From positions 51,526,008 through 51,590,007 of the forward strand of contig CM059973.1 of assembly GCA_030490835.1 (NCBI GenBank): DNA of 64,000 nucleotides. Reading direction: 5' to 3'. The translations under genes were made by a program, and so were the position numbers. This document shows, piece after piece, positions 1-10,741 of the stretch. Source of the DNA: Annona cherimola (lineage: Eukaryota; Streptophyta; Magnoliopsida; Magnoliales; Annonaceae). Within the stretch, counting starts at the first letter, position 1; each line of letters opens with the position of its first letter. The notes under the pieces are model-generated. The model searched no databases, was not told the DNA's origin, and saw only the letters and a program-made list of their open reading frames with translations.

Positions 1-240
1 ATATATATATTAAAAGGCTTTTAAAAATATATATATTATTTTCTAAAATACGTATATATATTAAAAGGCTTCCAATAATATATATTATTTTCTAAAATAC
101 ATATATATATTAAAGGCCTCCAAAATATATATATATAGTATTTTTTAAAATACATATATATATTAAGGGCTTCCAAAAATATATATTATTTTCTAAAATA
201 CATATATATATATATATATTAAAGACTTCCAAATATATAT
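1..240. repeat. AT-rich tandem repeat, about 50-bp unit
   Basis: About four and a half imperfect copies of a roughly 50-bp unit are visible. Each has a TTCTAAAATAC core followed by an AT dinucleotide run and TTAAAGGCTTCC. Copies differ in the length of the (AT)n run. The array touches the window edge, so its true length is unknown. No coding potential is seen. Confidence 0.85.
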
Positions 241-332
241 ACATACACTTCTCCCCAAGTAGATACTCCCCAGGCGGTGGGTTGAGTTTATACACAGGGC
301 TAAGTACTTTTTTTTATTAAAAAAAACTTTTT

Positions 333-1790
333 TGCTCAACCCGAGCCTTGATGTCCAAGTAAGGCCACTATGTGAACCTGCTGCGCTGCAGGAACGGAAT
401 CGTCAAATCCCCTCTGGTTTTCATGATTTGAGCAATCAAATCATGATGGATCTAAACAGATCCTACTATTGCTATAGCGAGAGAGTTTTCGTAATACATC
501 TACTGCAAACACTTTACCCTTACTTGAGAAATACGCATAATCCATGAGACCCTCTAAGTGGTACTGACATATGGACATGAAAATTCAAATAGAGGGGGAA
601 GATGTTTTGCATTGAAAAGCTATAAAAACTCTTTTCCTAAGCCATAGTCGGGAATTTATAGATTCATTGCGATATGTATACGTGTAAATTCTACTAGGAG
701 AGCAACTTCCACCTGTGCCACTTTATTTAAGCTCAAATGGGCCTAAAACTCTTCAACAGATTTGAGTGGGCCCAAAAACCTCCCAAAAGGCTCAATTGGG
801 CCCAAAATCTTCTAGCAAGCCCAAGTGGGCCCAGAACCCTTCAGCAGGCCCAATTGGGCCCAAAATCCTTCAATTACCTTATTTGAGTCTAAAACTTCCC
901 AGGGTGGCTTAAAACATCCTAGTTTGACCCAAAATTCTATCAACAAGCCCAGTTGAGCCCAAAACTTGCTAATAAACTCATTTGAACCCAAAATTTCTCA
1001 ATGGGCTTACTCGGGTTTAATATTCCATATTTGGACCCATAACCTATATTGGCCCGCCTGGACCCAAAAATAAATTCACTTGAGCCCGTCAGGCCCACTT
1101 CGACCTAAGTTGTTGAGTCAAGCCCAGATAGGCCCAAACTCTTTTCAACGAGCCCAGTTGGGCCCAAAACCTCTTTAATTGGTCCAAGTTGACCCAAACA
1201 TATTTTCAAAATTTGGTTAAATCTATTTCTTGCTAAAACCACTCAATTTCTCAATCCAAAGACTGAATGCGGGACACGCTGGTTTATTAAGCTGAAAGCG
1301 GGAGACGCTAGTCTGCTGTGAAAATCCAGAAGCTGAGAGCGTTCTTAGCTTGCTGTGTAGGGTCACTAGTGTAGCCGACAGGCCTCTCACTATTCCCAGA
1401 CCGAGTCATCGCTAGTCGACGGGCTAAGCGTAAACTCACATCTAAGTCATGGCGCATAGCGTCATGTACCAGATATTCGAGTCACGGCGCGGGTTGAAGT
1501 GTGCTCATTTATCTTTGTATTTTTATGAGACACGATTTTTCGTGCATTTGTAAAGTCGTAGAAAAATCTTTTACGCATTTCATCATCATTTTAATAAAAT
1601 AATCATTTTTTAGACTATTGTATTTGGCTCTTTTAATCAAGAGTTTTCTCGTTGAAGATGTAAAATCAGAATGTGGAACACAATGCAAAATATTTCTGTG
1701 ATATACTTTTCAGACTCAGTTAAAGAATTAAATGCTTTAAAATTTTGTTGGGGAATTAATTAAGCATTTATTTTCAAACCGAAAAAAATT
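333..1790 (+). mobile_element. LTR fragment, Tat/Ogre-like family F (copy 1)
   Basis: This stretch matches 22206-23640 along most of its length. Shared blocks include the CAAATCATGATGGATCTA segment, the GGGCCCAA-rich repeat block, the GAGTCATGGCGCATAGC block and the TTTTTCGTGCA / TTGTAAAGT block. The second copy lies downstream of a TATA box and upstream of a gypsy gag remnant, so both are best read as the R/U5 part of one long LTR family. No LTR ends or target duplication were found for this copy. It looks like a diverged fragment and no protein is encoded. Homology is seen directly; LTR status is inferred. Confidence 0.6.
725..1205. repeat. Degenerate GGCCCAATTGGGCC repeats inside family F LTR
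   Basis: Roughly a dozen degenerate units of about 35-40 bp follow one another. Each carries a variant of GGCCCAATTGGGCC followed by CAAAAC and a CTTCAA-type spacer. The core GGCCCAATTGGGCC is a perfect 14-bp palindrome. It contains TGGGCC, the plant site II element recognised by TCP factors. The same repeat block occurs in the other family copy at 22600-23060. Confidence 0.75.
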
Positions 1791-1882
1791 TCGAGGCCGG
1801 AACACCAAGTTTCAACCCTAGTCCCCATCAAGCTGTCATAGATCCCATTCTCTCACATATCCCAGACTTCTATAAGAACTAA

Positions 1883-2450
1883 GGGTATTAATGGTCATGG
1901 TCAACCCATCAACCTACTCGTCCAATCCATATATAAATGGGTTTGAGTTGGAATTTTTGAATAAGTGAGTTATGATCACGAACCCATTCACCTATTTAAT
2001 TAAATACACGAATTATGGTTAAGATTTATAACCCGTCAACTCATTTAACCCATTTAACCTGTTTAACTCGTTCAACTCTTTTAACCCATTAAGGTTATAT
2101 ATAAAAATATAAACTCCTTGATCATTTCTTCTATTAAGTCTTCCTCTCGATGCTTAATTTTTATTTTTCCACTACTACCCTAATTTTATTTTTTCATTAT
2201 TGTCCTATTTCTGCTTCTCCTACGCCGAAGACACTCACTTTCTTCTCTATGCAAGATCATTGTTTGCTAGAGACTAGGCCTTCAGGTCGTCTGCTATACA
2301 ACTCGTTAATAACCTACCAACCCATTTATTAAATGGGTTGTAAAATGAGTTAGGGTTGAGATTTTTTAAATAGAGTAATAAACAGAATATGTTAAATTAG
2401 TTAAGACTAGGATTAGACTCCAACCTGTCCAACTTGACTTGTTAACACTA
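1883..2450. mobile_element. Possible hAT-type non-autonomous element
   Basis: The left end reads GGTATTAATGGTCATGGTC. The reverse complement of the right end reads AGTGTTAACAAGTCAAG. These are loosely similar and resemble hAT termini that carry a TTAA-type core. The interior is rich in AACCCATTTAACC-type subterminal repeats, which is typical of such elements. A convincing 8-bp target duplication was not found, so this call is weak. Confidence 0.3.
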
Positions 2451-4234
2451 CTAAAATCTCATTCATATTATTAAGATTTTATATACCCATTAATACATAT
2501 TTGTACACATTGTGGCTCACTTTGGAATTTCATTAAACACTGTATAGGCATTACATAGAAATCATATGCAACTCATACAAAATCAATAAAAAAATCACCA
2601 AATAATGTTAACCTCATGAGAACTCACTTTCAATCACTTCTAATCTGTAATTTACATGCTTTTCTTTCCAAACCTCCGAATTTTCAAAAATTCTATAATC
2701 TTTACCAAAGCGCCAAACTTGAAAATTTATCAAAATCATTCAACAAAATTGATGCCCATAAATAAACATCAAAATACATCATTTGTAACTCAAAACCATG
2801 ACTTATTTGGAAATGAAAAAACTTACCTTAGGCGTAGGAATTTCCAAATTTTCTCCAAACTCTAGCTTCAATTCATGTAATCCTTGTTTGTTGATCTTAG
2901 ATAGATTACCTAAACTTATTTTATTAAAGTTTGTGAGGGTGTTTCATAAGGTGGAAAGACGGGGGATGAAAATGAGGTAAAGAAGAAGAAACTAAGAGAA
3001 CATGAAAGAATAGCGACACCCACATGTATTTGATACAAAAATATGGCCCTATGTTTTCTGCTAGCCATGCCACCCCTTCAAAAAAGTGTGGCCCCGTGTT
3101 TTTCTAGAGAAAAACATTGCCCTCATGTTATTCTGTAGAATTCTACCATTTTGCTTATAACTTTTTCTATGCAATTCTAATTGAGATGATTCCATATTTA
3201 TTAGATTTGTAACTTAAATACTATCTCTCCACAAAGTTTTAGCTCAAAATTTCAAGACTACAATTTATAATATGCATTTTACTGCACATTATTTATCAAT
3301 AATTTTCGCCCATTTTCAACTTATATAACTGTATTATACGAAAATATCCCTGCGCCAGTATAACATCCTCGCACATCTCTTATCATCATAATATCATATT
3401 TATGTCATTTATCTGATTAAAATAAGCCTTACATAAAATGTGACCCATCAACTCAATTCTTTACTCATTTTACCTCTTTACTGGATCTCATTAATCTAAA
3501 TCACATCTATCACCTTTAATACTATAAAATTGTTTCTTAAATTACACATATATACTTAGCAACTCATTCATAATAGAAATCTTCAAATGTCATGTTATTT
3601 CTAAAATTTTACTAGTTAAATTTATTTCTTACTGAATTTTCATAATTAGCTCCAAATGGCTCAATTATTTGTTGTCTCAAATGCATTCTAAGGCTCTACA
3701 AACATATTTAAATCATGATGAAAATCATTCCCATGCAATTCATTACTCCCACCCATGATTCTAAATCTTTTTCACTATCTTAGTGCTTTTGGGCAAAACT
3801 CCATAACTAGGCTAATTTTCCTCAATCTATCAAATCTATCATTCGAATCTCATTCATAATAATTTATATCTATTTTAAAGATGCTAGACATCTTACCCAT
3901 GATTAAACACATTTCAAATCAAGTCAACTCTAAGTTATGACCTTTTTTAGTTCAAAATCAATAAATAAGAATCAAATGTTAAACATTCATCATTTAAACA
4001 AATTAAGGGTTCTTACATATCTAAAATCATTTAAGAAACACATGATAATCCATCCCAAGATTTAGCATGCCATTTATCAAAATTCACCTTCCTAGTTTTC
4101 ACTAGCTAGAATATTCATAATCACCACAATTCACACCTTTTATATATCTAACTCTAAATTTTCTAAATTAACCTCCCCAAGTCCCATTATATATATTGTC
4201 ATCCATTTCTATCGTTGTCAATACGAAAGTCATT
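2451..4234. other. AT-rich non-coding stretch
   Basis: No reading frame with recognisable protein similarity is present. A short GC-richer patch around 3040-3130 carries CCCTATGTTTTCTGC and GTGGCCCCGTG. On the minus strand an AAGGTAAG splice-donor-like site lies near 2820-2830. The patch could be part of a minus-strand LTR, but no termini are visible. Confidence 0.4.
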
Positions 4235-5040
4235 ACATTACTAGAGATAGGTATTACTGGAGCTACACCATATGTAAGGACCATGTGTGAAGTGTTTTCC
4301 TTATTGAAATAGGTTTGCCCTTACATTTTCACCTTAGTTATGGATAAACTTACTAGATATTTATAAAAGGAAGTACCTTGGTGCTTGGCATTTGCTAATG
4401 ATATAGTCCTAATAAATGAAAGCAGGGATGATATAAACTTGAAATTGAACAAGTAAAAAGATAATGTAGAATCAAATAATTTTAAAATTAGTCATGCAAA
4501 AACTAAATATATGAAATGCAACATAAATAATATAGAGCACCTAGACGGGGAACCAATTAAATTTTCAAATCAAGTAGTATAAGCAACTAATCACTTTCAA
4601 TATTAAGGATGAATAGTTCAAGAAAATAGAGAAATCATGAAAAATATTATAAACATAATCAAAGTAGGATGGTAGAAATGTTTCAGGAATTTTATGTGAC
4701 TATCGAGTTTTAATTAAATTAAAATAAAATTTTTATAATACTGCAATTAGACCAGTTATACTTTATAAAGTAAAATGTTGATCAGTTAAAGAATAACACA
4801 TACATGTAGAACCCAAACCTAAGAGATACAATTAAGACTATAAGTCTTTATTATGAATATAGACATAGATGACATTTGAATGTACTAACATATTAAATGA
4901 GCATATTTTTAAGAAAAGACTATTTGAAAAATGTACCAATTAGAACATTATATGAAAATCATCCATTCCAAACAAATTATAGAAGCAGCAAGTTTATTTT
5001 TACAAAAGAAGAAAAGTGTAGACAAATTGGCCCACAATTT
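4235..5040 (+). pseudogene. LINE reverse transcriptase remnant
   Basis: Translation with frame jumps gives the order of motifs expected of a plant L1-type LINE reverse transcriptase. A PYIFTLVMDKLTR block near 4315 is followed by VPWCLAFANDIVLINE near 4375-4420, then HAKTKYMKC near 4490 and TAIRPVILYKVKC near 4740-4780. The catalytic FADD box reads FAND (4391-4402), so one active-site aspartate is lost. Many in-frame stops are present. Only the C-terminal half of the polymerase domain is detectable. Neither the endonuclease domain nor a poly(A) end was found. This is an old, inactive fragment. Confidence 0.8.
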
Positions 5041-6659
5041 TGATAACCAAATTAATTATGGAACAATTATGGGTGTTTTTAGGAAGCAATAAAACTTTTG
5101 GATGAAAAATTTGTGAATTGGGAGAAAATGATATGTTATGATAGAGGTAATGATGAAGAGGAAAAAGAATAAAATTAAAATAGATAAGTTAGTTCTATAG
5201 ATAATTATGTAGAAATATTGAAAGGTAGGATAGTTGTAACCGAATATGTGAAAAAAATATTAAAAAATAGGATAGCCGTAGAGAGTGAAAAATTTTAGAT
5301 TTGAAAAGTTTTAACATGCCCTCGATCTAAAAGTAAGGCATACCAATGATCAAAATGACTTAGAAAAAATATAGTCCAAATTGGTTATTATTTTATGTCA
5401 TTATTGGTCTTATGGAAGTAGACAACTACAGGATGAACTTCTCCAATAAATAAAAGGAGGGGAAAAACTTAGACCTTCCTATTTGACTGCTAAGAAATTC
5501 GAACAATATTTTTTTCAAACTAAAGATTGTAATAATCAGTTGGATCATTCAAGAACTTCCATAAAAAAAATTCTAGCAAGATTGGACCTCTGGAAGACCT
5601 ACTGGGCTAATAGAAGTAGCTTACAAAAGCGAACTAAGTTCAAACTTGCCATGTCAATTGATAAGTTGGTGAAAGTAGTAGTAATCTGACAATAATGCAA
5701 TAATAGTCATTACTAGATCTCCGCAATAATGGATTCAAGATCTTTAGGTCATATAAAAGTGATAACTTAACTTTACTCATAAACGACGACTAAGATCAAG
5801 AGATGAGGATCCACTACATTTTTATCAAGATCCTAACTACTCTCTTCTACTTCTTGAGCCCTATGTTGTCATAACCAAATCGATTAACGAAACATTTAAG
5901 AGATTGGTTCTGGTTCAACTGTTTTTGAGAACCGAATTGAAAAGTGTATTAGCATTTTTAATGTAAAATATATAACGCATTCATAAGTTAAAGAATGTTG
6001 CACTTAACTTTGTGTTGTATATTATATCTATATTATCAAGTTATGATTTTGATCCTTGAAAATTAATGTATCTGCAAAAGCAAAATGAAAACAAAACAAA
6101 ATTAGAATAATCCTATTATATAAGTAAGTAATTAACTAAAAGGAATTTTGAATGAATCATATAAATTGTAAAATTCAAGCACAAATCTACAAAAGTATAA
6201 GAGTAAATAGTATACAATCCATTAACAAAGTCACAATCAAAAACCATAAAATAAGTAGAAGAAATAACATCCTCAAGTTCCAAATAATATCATATATAAA
6301 TATGTCCATAACTAGTCCAAATTGGTAACATCTTGAAAACAAGTTTTTAAAAGTCTTGAAACAACAAACAAACAAAAATACATCATTCCAAATAATCTTC
6401 AATCTAAAATAGAAGTTTCTTTCAACTCTAGCAGTACATCCTTTGTTACTTCAGTGTTCTTCAATTCTCCTCGTGCGTCATAAAATACCTTAAAATATAT
6501 AAAGTAAAGAGAAACAAATAGTAGTTGATAAATAAAAATAATTTATAAAGCAATGCAAGTGAAATATCCTTAAACTTTAAATGAATACCAAAATCAACAC
6601 TTTCTCTTATCAATGTTATTGTTTGTGGTTGTTATATCTGATTTCAAGTATCAATATCA
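5041..6659. other. AT-rich intergenic sequence
   Basis: No recognisable protein or RNA gene was seen. The part next to 6660 may still belong to the 3' end of the minus-strand hAT remnant. A weak minus-strand frame rich in acidic residues near 6420-6500 could be another terminal exon. The rest shows nothing identifiable. Confidence 0.4.
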
Positions 6660-7410
6660 TCTTTGTTGAGCAAAGGTTCTACTTCTACTATCAATCTTCT
6701 AGTACATCTATGTCATCCAAAGATATAAAATCATAGTAAAGTTTTCTAGTTTTCTTCCTACAAAACAAAAGGAAATACATCGAATATAGTCAGAACATGT
6801 AATTCAATAACTAGTATATGAAACATATAAAGTGTAGAAAATAAATATAAATTTACCTATCCATTAAATGCAGGTTATAATGTACATATACTAGATCACA
6901 TAACCTTCCATGCTCTAGTTTATTCCTTTTTTTTGGTGTGAATATGATCAAGTACACTCCAATTGTGCTCACATCTAGATGAGGTACAAGTTTGGCTTAA
7001 AACTTTTACTGCATAAGTTTGCAAGTTGGGAACACAAATTTCATAAATTTGCCACCATATAGCTACGAATAGATTAAAAAAATATTAAATTTAATCATGT
7101 TAGAAAATAAAAATATAATAGACACATTCCTTATGATATAAATAAATACCTAGTGCCATAGAATAAAGTGAGGCTTTAGCTGCTCCCCTCCCAAAATCAT
7201 CTAAAGTTGCAGCATATACATCTATTTCTTTATAGATTGTGAAAAACAATTCTGTGTTGCCTTCTACATTTCTATCGATTGTATCATAAACTCCTTTCTG
7301 AGTTGTGATTTTTGTCTCTCTACAAACATAAATTTTAAATTTTTTATGGGTCACATGTCGTGAAGAGATTATATCAATTAGCCATTTAATATACAATCTC
7401 TTGAACAAAG
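6660..7410 (-). pseudogene. hAT-family transposase, C-terminal part with introns
   Basis: Minus-strand translation gives the hAT dimerisation domain. Its diagnostic stretch reads WWQIYEICVPNLQ, then LSQTCTSSRCEHNWSV, HIHTKKRNKLEH and LVYVHYNLHL (about 7062-6860). The upstream exon (7410-7150) ends YSMAL. It is separated from WWQIY by an 87-bp stretch, 7149-7063, that begins GT and ends AG and restores the frame when removed. A second GT follows the MDR codons near 6855. It can join an acceptor near 6770 that leads into YYDFISLDDIDVLED, which fits the acidic tail of plant hAT proteins. The N-terminal BED finger and catalytic region are missing. The remnant may come from an autonomous hAT element or a domesticated relative. 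Confidence 0.75.
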
Positions 7411-7946
7411 CATAACATTTATCATTAATTTTTCAGCAATGCAAGAATCAAATAATTTCAATAAACCAATGTATATAATTTTTTGTAAATTTTAAATTTT
7501 TTATGGGTCACATGTCTTGAAGAGATTATATCAATTAGCCATTTAATATACAATCTCTTGAACAAAGCATAGCATTTATCATTAATTTTTCAGCAATGCA
7601 AGAATCAAATAATTTCAATAAACCAATGTATATAATTTTTTGTAAATTTTAAAATTTTTATGGGTCACATGTCGTGAAGAGATTATATCAATTAGCCATT
7701 TAATATACAATCTCTTGAACAAAGCATAGCATTTATCATTAATTTTTCAGCAATGCAAGAATCAAATAATTTCAATAAACCAATGTATATAATTTTTTGT
7801 AAATTTTAAATTTTTTATGGGTCACATGTCGTGAAGAGATTATATCAATTAGCCATTTAATATACAATCTCTTGAACAAAGCATAGCATTTATCATTAAT
7901 TTTTCAGCAATGCAAGAATCAAATAATTTCAATAAACCAATGTATA
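7328..7946. repeat. 157-bp tandem array, about 4 copies
   Basis: The landmark ATGGGTCACATGTC recurs at 7346, 7503, 7660 and 7817, an exact 157-bp period. The copies differ by only a few bases, for example TCTTGAAG in copy 2 against TCGTGAAG in the others. The first copy is the 5' part of the hAT transposase remnant on the minus strand, so the array arose by local amplification of that coding edge plus its upstream flank. The near-identity indicates recent expansion or homogenisation. Confidence 0.95.
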
Positions 7947-8176
7947 AATTTTTTTTTTGATTTGGTATTTATACATCATGACAGCTGATATTACAATCAT
8001 GCACATTCACATCACACCATGGAGGGAATCAATAAATACTCCCACAGGGGGGAATTTGTAAATATCCTCAAACCAAGGGAAATTGTAAATTTACTCCTAC
8101 ATAGAGGAGACTCGAACAGCAGACCTAATGTCAGATTTGCACCTGCAGCTACCACTAGGGCAAGCCCCTGGTGGTT
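7947..8176 (-). mobile_element. tRNA-derived SINE with 11-bp target duplication
   Basis: A 230-bp insertion interrupts the last 157-bp unit. It is flanked by the direct repeat ACCAATGTATA (7936-7946 and 8177-8187). Read on the minus strand it starts AACCACCAGGGGC. It contains a polymerase III A-box-like TAGTGGTAGCTGC (8145-8157) and a B-box-like GTTCGAGTCTCC (8107-8118), and it ends in an A-rich tail (7947-7958). This is the layout of a plant tRNA-derived SINE mobilised by a LINE. The 60-residue plus-strand reading frame across it is not a gene. The intact duplication suggests a moderately recent insertion. Confidence 0.88.
8107..8157 (-). promoter_or_regulatory. SINE internal RNA polymerase III promoter (A and B boxes)
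   Basis: The A-box-like TAGTGGTAGCTGC is at 8145-8157 and the B-box-like GTTCGAGTCTCC is at 8107-8118, both on the minus strand. The spacing and the GTTCGAGTC core match tRNA-derived SINE promoters. Confidence 0.75.
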
Positions 8177-8187
8177 ACCAATGTATA

Positions 8188-8624
8188 TAATTGAAAATTA
8201 AAAAAATGAATAGTTTTCAACAATGGCACAATTAACGTAATTTCAACAATCTAATAAATATAATTGAAAATTGAACCAATGAATATTTTTCAGGTTTCAA
8301 TTTTCACAGCATTTATTATACGAACTAGGCTAACGGAGCATTAGTGGCTTATAATGGCAACATTTTTTTTAACAATAACGAGCTAAATATGTAGCCCAAA
8401 TTGACAACAAGTGGAACAGATTGATAGTGCACTACAATAGCTTTACATTCTCCTAACTTTTTTAATTATAATAATTGCATAAATACCACAAATCAAACAA
8501 ATTAACAGTAGCATCGGAAGGAGAATCAAACTAATTTCATTGGGGAGAATTGAATGAAGATATATTACTTGACAATACAGTAGTGCGCTAATGAATAGTA
8601 GCTTAGTAGAGCGGAGCTGAAAAA
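8188..8624. other. AT-rich sequence, nothing recognised
   Basis: The segment continues the sequence that flanks the tandem array. It holds diverged fragments such as AACAATCTAATAAATATAATTG. No coding or structural feature was identified. Confidence 0.4.
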
Positions 8625-10741
8625 ATGAAAAAGTGGGATATCTTCACTTCGGGTAAGTGATTTCTTCCTAAATTTCTTTTGGGTGTTAAGTAAGGTAAAA
8701 CCATTCTTAGATAATGCCTAAGCATGAGAAAATAAGTAAAGTTATAATGTTTAATTGGAATTATGCCGAAACATCGAAAATTTGGAGCAAAGATGGAGCA
8801 TTCGGGAAGATAGCATATGATATGTGAAAATAATGCTCCAAATTTGATAAATGATGATTTGGGATGTATGATTATGATCAATATGATGTTTGAATGATGA
8901 TATATTAATTTCATGATTTTTTGAATTAAGGATTATGCTTAAGTGAATTTATGTTGATTTTTAGTATATGGAGAAAATGATTTATTTAGCCAAGTTAATG
9001 ATGATAAATTCATAATTCATGAATTTTCCATGATATACTAAGCATAAGCTATGTCATGGTATTTTTTATTTTTGGAACCCATAAACAGTAATCCACGTGC
9101 TGTGAACAGTAACCTCGGATGAACAGTAATCTGCTACAGTGACATGAACAGTAATTATGAACAGTGAACAGCGTATTTTGGGAAAAAATTGAGATTTATT
9201 TTTATATATTTATGAGGATATATGGATGAAATTTTTAAAGAATTTATAGATAAAAATCTATATATATGAGTAATGACCAAGTATTTAAAAAAGGATAATC
9301 TCTATAAAAATGAGGTAATATGTGATCGTAAAGCATGCATGGAAAGCAAGCTAATACATGGAATAGGTGGATAAAATATCTAATTTCCTTGTATAGGAAA
9401 AGGAAAGGAAAAGATAAAGGAATCAGGTTAAAGCAAAGCAAAGGTAAGCAACCAATCCTTTTGAAAATGATGATTTGTAAGCAAGCACAACTTTGAAAAT
9501 ATGTTTTATTCTCAAGTATTTATGAAATGTGTTTAAGGGTGGTCATTCCTATAATGTTTTCAAATGATGAATGTTTATAAGTTTTTATGGAAAGTCATGC
9601 CGGCACATTGATATCATCTGATGTTCATGGATATGTGCACATGTATGATGTATAAGGAAGATGCTTTGGTGGAGGTAGAAAGCGGATCAAAGGGTCCCCC
9701 TTCACTATTGCCGAGTCGTATGGGCTGTGTACCGACGGCGTCCTCCCCAGAGGTGGAGGCAAAGGAATGTTATGTGTGAATGAATGTATTGCATTTTCAT
9801 ACATGGATTGAAAAGGAAAGCATGAATTTGAAATTATGTTTTTAAGGGATGGTGCAAATAATTCTCTACATGAGAATGACAAGTTACCTGGTGTAAGAGG
9901 TATATAACGCTGGAGAAATCAAAAGTCATGCATGTAGGAACCATGTAGGCGTCAAGAGCAAGAGAGGTTCCTCTTGATGAGGCCAAGTCGGAGACAGCCG
10001 GCGTATTGGACCATGTTATGTGAGATGTTCCCTGAGCTAGCGTACCCGCACACAAAGGTTTATGTCAGAAGTGGAAAGGAAGCATTTGCACATCCAATGT
10101 TTATGAAAAGGTTTCTATTCCATTGATAGTTGATCACTTGCTAAGTGTCTCCTATCGAATGGAGAGAAATGCATTTACAAATGGTTTACATGAATGGTTT
10201 TTATGAATGATTTATGAAAGGTTTCCAAAAATGGTTTACGAAAAGGTTTCTATTCCGTTGGTAGTTGATCACTTGGTAAGTGTCTTCTACCGAATGGAAA
10301 GGAATGCATTTAAAATGAAAAATGCTTGCTTATTGAGTTTCGACTCATGTTTTGTTTTCCCAACCTGAGACAGGTGTAGGAAAGGGCAAGAGATGAAGGG
10401 CATGTGTTGCTAAAGAAAAAGAGGAATCTACAAAGGTTAATAGATTTTTGTATGAATAGATTCCCTGATGGGATATAATGAAAAAGGACATAGGTTGTAT
10501 GAAATTATGAAGTTATGAATTATATGAGAAGTTGATGATTTATGATGATATGGATAAGTCCATTATGAATTATGATGAGTATATGTTTATGTGATGAAAG
10601 AAAAAAAAAGGAAAAAAAAAATTAGACGAGATCCAATTAAGTACCCGCCGCGTGATCAGGGCAACAATCCTGATTCACACTTACCAATCGACAAGATCCC
10701 GGAGTAAGGACAAATGTGACGCCTTGGTTCGGGGCGCCACA
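8625..10741 (+). mobile_element. Tekay-like Ty3/gypsy LTR, 5'-truncated (TEK-1)
   Basis: This segment is closely related to 17205-19484. Homology begins near GGATATCTTCACTTCGGG, so the U3 and promoter part of the LTR is missing. It ends GGGGCGCCACA at 10741, like the other family members. It contains a cluster of TGAACAGTAA-type repeats (9084-9175), a TTCACTATTGCCGAGTCGTA block, two tandem hairpin units (10118-10164 and 10253-10299) and the conserved TGAGTTTCGACTCA hairpin (10334-10347). No primer binding site follows the right end, so it is not a 5' LTR with an interior. The Tekay-like assignment is an inference from the TGTRAAACCC...GGGGCGCCACA ends of its relatives. Confidence 0.7.

Noticed and set aside
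7328..7946. CRISPR-like array of direct repeats
   Set aside because: The 157-bp units are contiguous with no unique spacers, and the context is plant transposon DNA.
8107..8157. Stand-alone tRNA gene from A and B boxes
   Set aside because: No cloverleaf can be drawn and the boxes sit in a SINE with an A tail and target duplication.
8019..8201. 60-residue plus-strand frame over the SINE
   Set aside because: Fully inside a SINE read on the opposite strand and into its flank.
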